Assembly: GCA_032017425.1 (NCBI GenBank)
Contig: DALZPW010000001.1
Origin: Faucicola tetraodonis
GTDB taxonomy: Bacteria; Pseudomonadota; Gammaproteobacteria; Pseudomonadales; Moraxellaceae
Length of the DNA: 64,000 nucleotides
Reading direction: 5' to 3' (one strand)
In this document: positions 24,317-32,199 of the stretch, in pieces
How positions within the stretch are numbered: position 1 is the first letter of the stretch
Layout: every line of letters begins with the position of its first letter
The notes under the pieces: generated by a model
Databases searched by the model: none
What the model saw: the letters and a program-made list of their open reading frames with translations, nothing else
Told to the model about the DNA's origin: nothing
Program-made: the position numbers and the translations under genes

Positions 24317-24347
24317 AGCTCTATTCTTTAGCTTAACGCTTTATACA
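24304..24347. promoter_or_regulatory. Dyad-symmetric element upstream of terD
   Basis: Outer arms TGTATAAAG / CTTTATACA are a perfect 9-bp inverted repeat, with inner arms AAGCT / AGCTT. The left arm overlaps the predicted -35 and spacer of the ter promoter, which suggests an operator. Confidence 0.45.
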
Positions 24348-24433
24348 AAAAATATTTTAAAATTTTTGAGGTATGCTTAAAAAAAACGGAAGAAAAATAT
24401 TTACTAAACTTGCATCCTAAACCAGAGTTTACC

Positions 24434-24499
24434 ATGAGTAAGAAAAGAGTAGAACACAGCGACACCTATAAGGCTGAAGCCCGCGCCAAAATCAACTGA
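24434..24499 (+). pseudogene. Possible remnant of an IS3-type transposase OrfA
   Basis: An ATG opens 21 codons beginning MSKKRVEHSDTYKAEA, which resembles the start of IS3-family OrfA proteins (pattern SKKR...Y...FKAEA), then stops at TGA. A second open stretch follows in another frame to about 24585. No inverted repeats found. Identification is weak. Confidence 0.3.
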
Positions 24500-24620
24500 T
24501 GGCAGCCTTGTCACCTGCGGGAATTTCTAATACTTTGACCGTCAAGCTGCTTGATAAAATCTACCAAAAGTTTTTATACGATTAGCAGATGTTATTGGTT
24601 ACAATATGCTTATGTAAATT

Positions 24621-24660
24621 CTAGTGCTCGACCTTATAATTGCACTAGTTTTTGTTTTTT
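24621..24660 (+). terminator. Orphan intrinsic terminator
   Basis: CTAGTGC / GCACTAG stem with a 14-nt loop and TTTTTGTTTTTT tail on the plus strand, but no intact plus-strand gene upstream. Confidence 0.7.
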
Positions 24661-24696
24661 GGTTTTTGGTTTTAATCGGGTATGGCTGGCGGGCTG

Positions 24697-24726
24697 TTGA
24701 CAAGCTGGCATCAAAATATTTAGTAA
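24697..24726 (+). promoter_or_regulatory. Predicted tolQ promoter
   Basis: Consensus -35 TTGACA at 24697 with a weak -10 (TTAGTA or TAGTAA) 17-18 bp downstream. The -10 lies inside a 14-bp tandem repeat. Confidence 0.4.
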
Positions 24727-24757
24727 TTTATATTTAGTGACTTATATTTAGTAATTT
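24716..24757 (+). repeat. 14-bp x3 tandem repeat in the tolQ leader
   Basis: Three copies of ATATTTAGTAATTT (the middle one is ATATTTAGTGACTT) end 24 bp before the tolQ start and overlap the predicted -10. Confidence 0.92.
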
Positions 24758-24781
24758 GGATGGTTGGGGAAGCATAACTTT

Positions 24782-25510
24782 ATGGAAGGCTCGATTGATC
24801 TCGTTAGTTTGGTAACGCACGCCAGTATTTTCGTCAAAATTATCATGGGCATTTTATTATTTGCTTCTTTGTTGTGTTGGGTCACTATTTTTCGTTTAAG
24901 TAGTCGCTTGGCAATTGCCACGCGCGCCGATAATTATTTTGAGCAAACCTTTTGGTCCGGGGTTGAATTGCCAACCCTATACAAAGGCGTTCAAGGTAAT
25001 CCTGATAGAAGTGGTCTTGAGCAAATCTTTTTTATTGGCTTTAGTGAGTTTTTAAAACTGCTCAAAAACACCCAAGCGCGTAGTGAAATCATTGAAGGCG
25101 TGGAGCGCAAACTTCGCGTTGGCTTGGGGCGTCAGCAACTCGAGCTTGAGCAAGGATTGCCGTTGCTAGCCAGTATTGCCTCGGTCTCGCCTTATATCGG
25201 TCTGCTTGGTACGGTCTGGGGGATTATGACGGCTTTCATGGGCTTATCGACTTCTTCGCAAGCCACACTGGCTGCGGTTGCCCCTGGTATTGCCGAAGCC
25301 TTGATTGCCACGGCGCTAGGTTTGTTTGCTGCGATTCCAGCGGCACTGGCTTTCAACCATTTTACCGCAAAAAACGATAAAGTTTATCAAAGTCGTAGCC
25401 TGTTCTGTGATGAGATGACAGGCATGTTGCTGCGACAAACTGTGGATACGGCTACCAACTTACCGACAGGGCTGAATTCACCTGCTATGATGCCACCGCT
25501 CGCTCGCTAG
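24782..25510 (+). CDS. tolQ: Tol-Pal system proton-channel protein TolQ
   Basis: Inner-membrane MotA/ExbB-family protein that, with TolR, uses the proton gradient to energise TolA for outer-membrane constriction. 242 residues with three membrane segments: the first near residues 16-38 (VKIIMGILLFASLLCWVTIF), the second around PLLASIASVSPYIGLLGTVWGIM, and the third around IAEALIATALGLFAAIPAALAF. The conserved GLLGTVWGIM and proline/threonine positions of the channel are present. The ATG at 24782 is preferred over an upstream TTG because GGGGAAG lies in position. First gene of tolQ-tolR-tolA-tolB. No ybgC upstream. Confidence 0.96.
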   Translation: MEGSIDLVSLVTHASIFVKIIMGILLFASLLCWVTIFRLSSRLAIATRADNYFEQTFWSGVELPTLYKGVQGNPDRSGLEQIFFIGFSEFLKLLKNTQARSEIIEGVERKLRVGLGRQQLELEQGLPLLASIASVSPYIGLLGTVWGIMTAFMGLSTSSQATLAAVAPGIAEALIATALGLFAAIPAALAFNHFTAKNDKVYQSRSLFCDEMTGMLLRQTVDTATNLPTGLNSPAMMPPLAR

Positions 25511-25545
25511 ATAAACGCTAAATGCTAAATAAATGTTAGATAAAT
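25506..25545 (+). repeat. Tandem duplication at the tolQ stop codon
   Basis: Units GCTAGATAAAC, GCTAAAT, GCTAAATAAAT, GTTAGATAAAT (11, 7, 11, 11 bp). The first unit contains the tolQ TAG stop. Confidence 0.75.
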
Positions 25546-25566
25546 TTTATTGAACAACTTGACACT

Positions 25567-26034
25567 ATGAAAGCAAACCCTTACAGCCGTAGCCGTCCAC
25601 AAAAACTCAATGCAGGTATGAATGTGGTGCCTTATATTGATGTTATGTTGGTGCTGCTGGTCATATTTATGGTGACCGCGCCCATGCTAACGACGGGAGT
25701 GGATATTGATTTGCCAAAAGCGCAAACCAAATCACTACAGCAAGGCACGCAGTTACCGGTGATTGTGTCGCTAAAATCTGATGGGCAGCTATATTTAAGT
25801 ACCCAGGACAAAACCGATGAGCCAATGAGCGAAGAGGCGTTAATTGCGACTTTGAATAATTTGCAATCTCAGCCTCAATACCAGTTCGATGGTAAGCCCA
25901 ATGTCAATGTGATGATTAATGCCGATCAAAATAACCAATATGGTGATATTATCCAATTGATGGCAAACTTGCAGCAAGCGGGCATCCAAAAGGTTGGCTT
26001 GTTAACGGCACCGCCAAAACCAGCCAGCAAGTAG
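25567..26034 (+). CDS. tolR: Tol-Pal system protein TolR
   Basis: ExbD/TolR-family protein that pairs with TolQ. 155 residues: a short cytoplasmic start, a single membrane helix (VVPYIDVMLVLLVIFMVTAPML) with the essential Asp (YIDVMLVLL), then a periplasmic domain (ISLP-like DIDLPKAQT, VNVMINADQNNQYGDIIQLM, GIQKVGLLT). No clear ribosome site (TTGACACT) before the ATG. Translation may be coupled or weak. It sits 56 bp after tolQ; its stop lies in the first unit of a five-copy tandem repeat. Confidence 0.96.
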   Translation: MKANPYSRSRPQKLNAGMNVVPYIDVMLVLLVIFMVTAPMLTTGVDIDLPKAQTKSLQQGTQLPVIVSLKSDGQLYLSTQDKTDEPMSEEALIATLNNLQSQPQYQFDGKPNVNVMINADQNNQYGDIIQLMANLQQAGIQKVGLLTAPPKPASK

Positions 26035-26108
26035 CCTTTTAATCAAATGGCTTTTTAATGAAGTAGCTTTTTAATCAAGCAGCCTTCTAATACGATGACC
26101 TTTTAATT
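26029..26108 (+). repeat. 16-bp x5 tandem repeat anchored on the tolR stop codon
   Basis: Five contiguous imperfect 16-bp units (consensus AAGTAGCTTTTTAATC). The first unit is the last tolR codon plus its TAG stop. It fills most of the tolR-tolA gap. Confidence 0.95.
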
Positions 26109-26150
26109 TTTGATTGAACATTTTTGCTAGAATAAGGAAATACTGAGACG

Positions 26151-27116
26151 ATGTATGCTGAAGTGACCTCAGTCTATGTACCCGTCAAAACACCCGATTA
26201 CCCGGTATGGGCGATTGTTCTCAGTGCCATTGCCCATGCGTTGGTGGTTGGGTTATTGTTTTTCTTTTATCATAACACCCCGCCAGCGCCCATGGAAACC
26301 TCGTTGATTACCCCTGAGCAGTTGTCGGCAATGCAACAGCAAATCAAAGCCAACCAACAAAATGAGCTTGCGCAAAACCAAGCCACGGCTGGCGAGATGG
26401 CTGACGCTCACACACCGTCTTTAAATTCGCAAACCCTATCAACTGTGCCAATGAATACGCCCCATTCGACATCAACCAATCAAATTGAAACGGTCAAAGA
26501 TAATTTGGCTGCCAAGCAGGCGCAATGGGAAAAAGAGCAGGCGCTATTTGCTGAAAAGCTAGACCGAGAAGTAGCAGCTGAAAGACAAGGCGTGATTGAT
26601 GAATTAAACCAGCGCAATGAAACCCAGCAGCGAAATCTGCAAGATTATAAAATTGCCGAAAGCAATATTGATGAGGTAAAAAACGAAATACGCGCGAACA
26701 ATGCCGCTTATAATAAAAATCTCAATGCCAATAGCGAGCGGCAAAGTGATAATAATATAAAATCACTGGATTTGGGTAAAGATGGTCAATCTACAGGTGC
26801 AGCGCAATCGCAATCATCTGGTGGTCAAAGTTCTAGCAGACGTGGTGGTGCATCGGGTGGGAGCTCGGCAGGCTATGTCAGCCAAGTCATGGCGATGATT
26901 GATGCAAATTGGAATGTACCAACCAATAGTAATGGCAATTCATTAACGGCGTCATTTAGCATTGCTGCGGATGGTACAATTAGTAATATTACTATTCGCG
27001 GCAGTAGTGATGCCGCTTTTAAAGCAAGCTTACAACAAGCAATCAACCAATCAAGTCCACTGCCGCCCCCGCCAAATGGCGCAAGAAGCATGACGGGCAA
27101 TTTTAGAGCTAAATAG
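26151..27116 (+). CDS. tolA: Cell envelope integrity protein TolA
   Basis: Spans the periplasm from TolQR to Pal/TolB. 321 residues: N-terminal membrane anchor (VLSAIAHALVVGLLFFFY, residues ~24-41), a long Gln/Asn/Glu-rich helical region (about 60-200; QQQIKANQQNELAQNQ, KQAQWEKEQALFAEKL), a Gly/Ser-rich hinge (SSGGQSSSRRGGASGG), and a C-terminal TolA/TonB-type domain (YVSQVMAMIDANWNVP, SFSIAADGTISNITIRGSS, AFKASLQQAINQSSPLPPPP). The usual KA-repeat stalk of E. coli TolA is replaced by a Q/N/E-rich helix. Upstream is a repeat-filled gap; downstream another tandem repeat, then tolB. Confidence 0.95.
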   Translation: MYAEVTSVYVPVKTPDYPVWAIVLSAIAHALVVGLLFFFYHNTPPAPMETSLITPEQLSAMQQQIKANQQNELAQNQATAGEMADAHTPSLNSQTLSTVPMNTPHSTSTNQIETVKDNLAAKQAQWEKEQALFAEKLDREVAAERQGVIDELNQRNETQQRNLQDYKIAESNIDEVKNEIRANNAAYNKNLNANSERQSDNNIKSLDLGKDGQSTGAAQSQSSGGQSSSRRGGASGGSSAGYVSQVMAMIDANWNVPTNSNGNSLTASFSIAADGTISNITIRGSSDAAFKASLQQAINQSSPLPPPPNGARSMTGNFRAK

Positions 27117-27156
27117 TAAAGTCAAATAGGAAAGCTAAGTAGTAAAGCTAAATAGT
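27105..27156 (+). repeat. 13-bp x4 tandem repeat anchored on the tolA stop codon
   Basis: Units AGAGCTAAATAGT, AAAGTCAAATAGG, AAAGCTAAGTAGT, AAAGCTAAATAGT. The first is the last three tolA codons plus the TAG stop. Confidence 0.95.
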
Positions 27157-27253
27157 GTGGTAGCGCTTAGTCTTGCCCAGTCTTTTTTGGCGATTAAAAC
27201 AATGCTATTATTTGAAACCAATTTTTAATAATTATAACTATTGCAGGCTAATT

Positions 27254-28564
27254 ATGAACCATACTCTTTTGAAAGCGGCAATCATTGCCTTGGCTACCAC
27301 TGCGATGCCACCTCTAGCGAATGCTGCCGACAATGTTGATTTTACCCTAGTCAAGCAGGCACCACGCTCTAACTTGCAAATTGCCATTGTACCATTTGCT
27401 GGTGCGGAGAGTATCTCAGGGATTGTCACCAATGATTTGACCAATTTGGGGCAATTTACCTTAGATAGTAATTTACCAGAGCGGCCTCATAGCAGTCGTG
27501 AAGTCACTTTGCCTGTCTGGCAGCATAACGCCGTCCCTTATCTGGTGGTCGGCAATACGCGCAGCAATCGTGGCAATGTTGAAATCAATTTTGAAGTCAT
27601 TAATGTGGCGACAGGCGAGGTGATGCAAGGTCTGCAAACCGTTACCAGCAAAAATAACTCACAAAGTTTGCGTATGGCAGGGCATAAGGTTGCTGACCGT
27701 ATCTATGAGATATTGACAGGCATCAAAGGCGATTTTTCTGGGCGCATTGCGTATGTAGTCGAAACAGGCAAGCCTAAAAACCGTGTGTCACGTTTGGTCA
27801 TTTCTGACGTCGATGGGTTTAACCCAAAAGTGATTTATGAGTTTAACGGTACCATTAAAACCCTAAACACCTCTGCTGACAATCAAACCTTCACTTTCCA
27901 AGTTCAGCCCGACACGCTAGGCTATCCGCAGGTCATGTCTGCCAATATTGTCAGCGGGGCAGTCAGCAATTTGACGAATTTTAAAGCCATGAACTATGGT
28001 GCGTCCGTGAGTAAAGATGGTCGTGTGATATTTAGTAGCAGTTTTGAAAACGGCATACCGCAGATTTATTTGGCGCAAGGTGGCAATTCTCGTCGCTTGA
28101 CCAATGACCCTGTGGGGGCTATTTATCCTAGTTGGGCGCCTGATGGGCAATCATTTGTCTATACTTCAGATAGAGCCGGTGGTAAAAAAGGCGGTAATAA
28201 AGGTCAAATTTATCTCTACAATCTAGCAACCGGTAGTGAACAGCGGTTGACGGGCGGCGGACTGAGCAGTATGGGGCGCATCAGCAATGATGGTAAAAAA
28301 ATGTCCTATTTATCGGGTGCCAATCAAGGCGTGGTGATGGATCTGGGTTCGCGCTCGGTAACCGCTGTAAATAACGTTGGGTTAAGTGAAGCCCCAGGTG
28401 TCTCACCCAATGGCCAACACTATATTTACTCCAATAAAAATGTCATTACCATTGTATCAAATGGCAAATCCATCAGTATTAGCCCGTCCCAAAATGGCGT
28501 ACCCAATGGCTTGATTTATGGGCCACTTTGGCTCAATCCAGACGCCAATAATGTTTTACCTTAA
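27254..28564 (+). CDS. tolB: Tol-Pal system translocation protein TolB
   Basis: Periplasmic partner of Pal. 436 residues with a signal peptide (residues 1-24, MNHTLLKAAI...NAAD), an N-terminal alpha/beta domain (LQIAIVPFAGAE, SGIVTNDLTNLGQF, YLVVGNTRSNRGNVEINFEV) and a C-terminal six-bladed beta-propeller with PD40 repeats (RLVISDVDGFNPKVIYE, KDGRVIFSSSFENGIPQIYL, SWAPDGQSFVYTSDRAGG, RISNDGKKMSYLSG, GVSPNGQHYIYSNKN). The start at 27254 is chosen because the signal peptide begins there; the ORF extends upstream in frame with unlike sequence. The next gene starts 17 bp after its stop. Confidence 0.95.
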   Translation: MNHTLLKAAIIALATTAMPPLANAADNVDFTLVKQAPRSNLQIAIVPFAGAESISGIVTNDLTNLGQFTLDSNLPERPHSSREVTLPVWQHNAVPYLVVGNTRSNRGNVEINFEVINVATGEVMQGLQTVTSKNNSQSLRMAGHKVADRIYEILTGIKGDFSGRIAYVVETGKPKNRVSRLVISDVDGFNPKVIYEFNGTIKTLNTSADNQTFTFQVQPDTLGYPQVMSANIVSGAVSNLTNFKAMNYGASVSKDGRVIFSSSFENGIPQIYLAQGGNSRRLTNDPVGAIYPSWAPDGQSFVYTSDRAGGKKGGNKGQIYLYNLATGSEQRLTGGGLSSMGRISNDGKKMSYLSGANQGVVMDLGSRSVTAVNNVGLSEAPGVSPNGQHYIYSNKNVITIVSNGKSISISPSQNGVPNGLIYGPLWLNPDANNVLP

Positions 28565-28580
28565 TCAAGCCACAAATAAC

Positions 28581-29639
28581 ATGAAGCATGTTTATCAGTT
28601 ATCACGGTTATGGTGCGCCCCTGTTATGGCAATTGTCATGGCAATTAGCTTGGCGATGACAGGGTGTCAGACCATGCACTCGCCATCAACAACCTTATCC
28701 AAAACCTCCCTGCAAAGTTCGTCCTCACTGCCCAAAGTCATAGCGACTGCACCAACTAATTTGCCGCACATGGATGCTAGCCAGCTGTCAGGCAAGTTAA
28801 TTTTTATTTATTTAACCGGATTTGGGGAAAATCGCCAAGCGCAGCTGATTGAGACCCAAATGGATGGCAGCAACCCAAAGACTTTGTATAAGGTCAATGG
28901 GACGATAATGAGCTTATCCGCCAGTCGCTTAGGCGACCGCCTGATTTTTACGGTTCAAGCAGGCAAAAGTTATCCTCAAGTCGTTATCCTTGATAGAGCG
29001 ACTTTGCAAGTCACTGATGTTTCTGGGGTTTCTGCGGCTTCTGCCAAACGCACCCATAATTTTAGCGGGGCAATCTCTCCCGATGGACGCCAATTGTTAC
29101 TAGCAAATAGCCAAATGGGCAATCCAGAGATTTTTTTGACCGATAGCAGCGGCAATATAAAACAACAACTGACCCATCAACCAGCGATTGATTTAGCCCC
29201 TGTGTGGTTGCCCGATGGTCAATCCTTTATATTTACGTCAGATAAAGCCAAATTTTTACAACCGCAACTTTATCAGTACTATTTTGCAAAACAACAATTT
29301 TTGCCTTTAGACTTGCCTGGTAAAACCAATGCCATAGCTCGGATTAGTCCTACGGGGCGTTTGATCACTTATGTCAGCGATAATAGCCAAGGCAGGCTTG
29401 CAGATATGGCAACTAAAAAAAGCATCGCTATCAATAATGAAGGATTGGCTGAACCTGCCAACTTTTCGCCCGATGGCAACTATTTACTTTATTCGGCAAA
29501 AAACCGCATAAAAATCATCCCAGTACCGACTTTTGAGTCATTGAGATTGCAGCAGTCGCCTGCTAGCTGGACAATCGAGTTTGCCGATAGCAACCACCAA
29601 CCATTTACCATTCGAGAGCCGATTTGGGTAACACCCTAA
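28581..29639 (+). CDS. TolB-like beta-propeller lipoprotein
   Basis: 352 residues. The N-terminus (MKHVYQLSRLWCAPVMAIVM...) is a lipoprotein signal with lipobox LAMTGC, so the mature protein is lipid-anchored. The rest carries PD40/WD40-like repeats as in TolB: QLIETQMDGSNPKTLYKVNG, FSGAISPDGRQLLLANSQMG, VWLPDGQSFIFTSDKAK, RISPTGRLITYVSDNS, FSPDGNYLLYSAKN. It has no TolB N-terminal domain. It starts 17 bp after tolB, in the slot normally occupied by the lipoprotein gene pal, and is not Pal itself (no OmpA-like domain). It looks like a duplicate of the TolB propeller given a lipid anchor. Role inferred: accessory TolB-like envelope protein. Confidence 0.85.
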   Translation: MKHVYQLSRLWCAPVMAIVMAISLAMTGCQTMHSPSTTLSKTSLQSSSSLPKVIATAPTNLPHMDASQLSGKLIFIYLTGFGENRQAQLIETQMDGSNPKTLYKVNGTIMSLSASRLGDRLIFTVQAGKSYPQVVILDRATLQVTDVSGVSAASAKRTHNFSGAISPDGRQLLLANSQMGNPEIFLTDSSGNIKQQLTHQPAIDLAPVWLPDGQSFIFTSDKAKFLQPQLYQYYFAKQQFLPLDLPGKTNAIARISPTGRLITYVSDNSQGRLADMATKKSIAINNEGLAEPANFSPDGNYLLYSAKNRIKIIPVPTFESLRLQQSPASWTIEFADSNHQPFTIREPIWVTP

Positions 29640-29713
29640 AGTCCATAACAATCAATTGAAATTCTAGTGTATGACCCGATAAAAAAAGTAATAATCATTA
29701 ATGGAAAATTATA

Positions 29714-30226
29714 ATGAACCTAGAAAAACCAACAGATGCTCACACACCTGACCCAGCCAATCCACAATTTGGTAGTGGGGCGAATGGTTATCCATCAGCG
29801 TTACCGCAATACACGCAGCTTAGTCAAAACTTACCGGTGACCCAAAGCCAAATCAGTTATAACCACATTACTTATGCGTTGGCGCTGTTTAGTTATTTTA
29901 CTGCGGGACTGACTTGGATTATTCCGATTGTGATGAATTACTTAAAGCGCGATGAGGCTAGAAACACGTGGCTTTATAGTCACTTTGATTGGCAAATCAA
30001 AACGTTTTGGTACAGTATATTTTTTTGGGTGATTGGTTTTGTCATGGTGATTTTTGCGACTGGCGGGCTATTTTTTGGCGCCGCCGTTGATAGTAATCAT
30101 ACGATGGGTGGTAGTTTTATTGTCGGTGCTTTAGGCGGCCTGATAATCGTCGCCACAGTCTTATGGCATCTGTATCGCATTATTCGTGGTTGGATTGCCT
30201 TGTCAAATGGTCGAGCTGTGCCTTAG
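29714..30226 (+). CDS. Predicted multi-pass membrane protein (DUF4870-like)
   Basis: 170 residues with an N-terminal polar Pro/Asn-rich segment of ~50 residues, then three hydrophobic helices (YALALFSYFTAGLTWIIPIV; TFWYSIFFWVIGFVMVIFAT; SFIVGALGGLIIVATVLWHLY). Between the first two, NYLKRDEARNTWLYSHFDWQIKT resembles a DUF4870/Tic20-like family loop. Family function unknown. A GGAAAA lies 8 nt before the ATG. Downstream of the tol genes in the same direction; not a classical Tol-Pal member. Confidence 0.75.
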   Translation: MNLEKPTDAHTPDPANPQFGSGANGYPSALPQYTQLSQNLPVTQSQISYNHITYALALFSYFTAGLTWIIPIVMNYLKRDEARNTWLYSHFDWQIKTFWYSIFFWVIGFVMVIFATGGLFFGAAVDSNHTMGGSFIVGALGGLIIVATVLWHLYRIIRGWIALSNGRAVP

Positions 30227-30504
30227 TCTTTGATTATAGGACGTTAAAAGCTAAATCCTGCAATCTATATTCTAAATACTCTGGGTTGATAGCTGATATG
30301 GTAGTTAATGTAGCAGTGAAGGCAAAGAAAATTGCAGGTGTTTATTTAGCGTCAACACTGATATAATAGCTTTTCTGATTTTGACGAGATAGTCTAGACA
30401 GCGCGTCAACGGGTGCTATCTCTCAAGCTAAATAGGTTAGTTCTGCTTGTATAAAGGGCAGAGTCAATTAGATTCACCCATGCAATGTGAGTGCTTATTC
30501 AACT

Positions 30505-31548
30505 ATGTATGCCTTTCTTCGTCCGTTCTTATTTAACACCGATCCTGAAAAAGCCCACGAAATCACCTTATCGTTACTCGAAAAATCGCAAAAATTTGGG
30601 ATGCTCGGGTTTTTGTACGGTAAACAAGAACTAACAACTGAATGTATGGGGTTAACCTTTACCAATCCGGTTGGTTTGGCAGCAGGGCTTGATAAAAACG
30701 GCGAATATATCGATGCGTTAGCAGCATTGGGTTTTGGCTACATCGAAATTGGTACGATTACCCCAAAACCACAGCCTGGCAACGACAAACCCCGTCTATT
30801 TCGTATCAAAGAAGCCCATGCCATTATCAATCGCATGGGATTTAACAATAAAGGCGTCGATTATCTCATTGAGCAAGTCAAGCGTGCAAAATATCAAGGC
30901 ATTTTGGGTATTAACATTGGCAAAAATGCCAGCACGCCGGTTGAAAATGCCCTAGATGACTATATTTATTGTCTAGAGCGAGTGTATCCTTACGCGTCTT
31001 ATATTACGGTGAATATCTCCTCTCCCAATACCAAAAACCTGCGTGACTTGCAAAGTGGTGATGCGCTCACGGCGCTGCTTGATGGTATCAAATCACGTCA
31101 CAGCCAACTCGCTAGCCAACATCAGTATTATGTACCATTGGTGCTGAAAGTTGCCCCAGATTTGGAAGAAGATCAAATTGATTATATTGCCAAAGAATTG
31201 GTGCGTTTTGATATTGATGGGTTGATTACCACCAATACCACCTTAAGCCGTAACGGGGTAGAAGATTACAAAACCAGTCAAGAAGCAGGCGGGCTATCAG
31301 GTCGACCACTGAGCCACCGTAGTACCCAAGTTCTTGAGCAGTTTGCCGAACGCTTACCGAGCTCAGTTGCACTTATTGGCGTAGGCGGCATTGACAATGG
31401 TCAACGTGCGGTTAAAAAGATTGAAGCAGGTGCGGATTTGATTCAGCTCTATAGTGGTTTGATTTATGAAGGGCCAGAGCTCATCCAAACCTGTGTTGAA
31501 GCCATTGACGGTTATCGTCTAAGCCAACATTCACCCGCTCATTTGTAA
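30505..31548 (+). CDS. pyrD: Dihydroorotate dehydrogenase, quinone-linked class 2
   Basis: Fourth step of UMP synthesis; a membrane-associated flavoprotein that passes electrons to quinone. 347 residues. The N-terminal helices (MYAFLRPFLFNTDPEKAHEITL) are the class 2 membrane-binding extension. Further signatures are NPVGLAAGLDKNGEYIDALAALGFGYIEIGT (FMN and substrate), NRMGFNNKG, VNISSPNTKNLRDLQ (catalytic Ser in class 2), PLVLKVAPDL, LITTNTTLSR and IGVGGIDNGQRAVKKI. I take the ATG at 30505. A GTG 18 bp upstream is an alternative, with no good ribosome site for either. cvpA follows 24 bp on. Confidence 0.97.
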   Translation: MYAFLRPFLFNTDPEKAHEITLSLLEKSQKFGMLGFLYGKQELTTECMGLTFTNPVGLAAGLDKNGEYIDALAALGFGYIEIGTITPKPQPGNDKPRLFRIKEAHAIINRMGFNNKGVDYLIEQVKRAKYQGILGINIGKNASTPVENALDDYIYCLERVYPYASYITVNISSPNTKNLRDLQSGDALTALLDGIKSRHSQLASQHQYYVPLVLKVAPDLEEDQIDYIAKELVRFDIDGLITTNTTLSRNGVEDYKTSQEAGGLSGRPLSHRSTQVLEQFAERLPSSVALIGVGGIDNGQRAVKKIEAGADLIQLYSGLIYEGPELIQTCVEAIDGYRLSQHSPAHL

Positions 31549-31572
31549 ATCCCATGATACGAGCTTGACCCG

Positions 31573-32088
31573 ATGACTTTGTTAGATATGGTAGTGTTGT
31601 TTGTATTGTTTATGGGGTTGTGGCAGGGGTTTAATAATGGCTTGATGCGCTCACTGGTGGGCATGTTTGGTTGGCTATTGGCGCTGCTGCTCGCCAGTTA
31701 TTTGGCAAAACCTTTAGCGCCGTTTTTTGTGTCGCTGACGGGCTCAACCGGCCTTAGTATCATTGCGGCATTCTTGGCAATTGGCTTATTTGTCATCGTG
31801 GGACTGCAAATTGTATTATGGGTGATGAGTAAAACCTTGCAGGGGCTTCGGCTGAGCATCCTAGATAAATTGGCAGGCGCAGGGTTTGGCTTGGTCAAAA
31901 ATTTGGTCATTGTGTTGATGCTGGTGAGTTTATTGGCGCCTTTTGTCAGTCAACGTGACTTTTGGCAGCAGTCTAAGTTTGCCAATGCGCTACTGCCACT
32001 AGCACCTTTTGCGACCCAAATCACCCAACAGCTTGCTGCCAATCTGGGGAAAACCGCTTTCGAAGGAATAGGGCAAATGGGCCAATAG
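31573..32088 (+). CDS. cvpA: CvpA family membrane protein
   Basis: 171 residues with four hydrophobic helices, starting TLLDMVVLFVLFMGLWQGFNNGLMRSLVG, which is the CvpA signature start. The family is named for its effect on colicin V production and is implicated in envelope stress/biofilm. The cvpA-purF order, as here, is common in gamma-proteobacteria. It lies 24 bp after pyrD and 111 bp before purF, so pyrD-cvpA-purF may share transcription. Confidence 0.93.
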   Translation: MTLLDMVVLFVLFMGLWQGFNNGLMRSLVGMFGWLLALLLASYLAKPLAPFFVSLTGSTGLSIIAAFLAIGLFVIVGLQIVLWVMSKTLQGLRLSILDKLAGAGFGLVKNLVIVLMLVSLLAPFVSQRDFWQQSKFANALLPLAPFATQITQQLAANLGKTAFEGIGQMGQ

Positions 32089-32199
32089 CATTGGTAAGTT
32101 TAACTGACGGCTAACATCTTCTAAGCCGCCAAATAAGGTAGTTTCATTCAATTTTCATCAGGTCTCATAGCCATCGGTGAAAAATTAAAGGGGTAAAAT

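Larger units (their letters stand above)
24348..24696. other. Gap between ter locus and tolQ
   Basis: No intact gene. It contains a 21-codon possible transposase relic (24434-24499), further non-frame coding-like sequence to about 24585, and an orphan plus-strand terminator at 24621. Confidence 0.5.

Noticed and set aside
26029..26108. Possible CRISPR array
   Set aside because: The units are contiguous with no spacers between, 16 bp, and diverged; it is a tandem repeat.
30227..30504. 67-codon ORF before pyrD
   Set aside because: Overlaps the end of the DUF4870-like gene in another frame; no recognisable protein or ribosome site.
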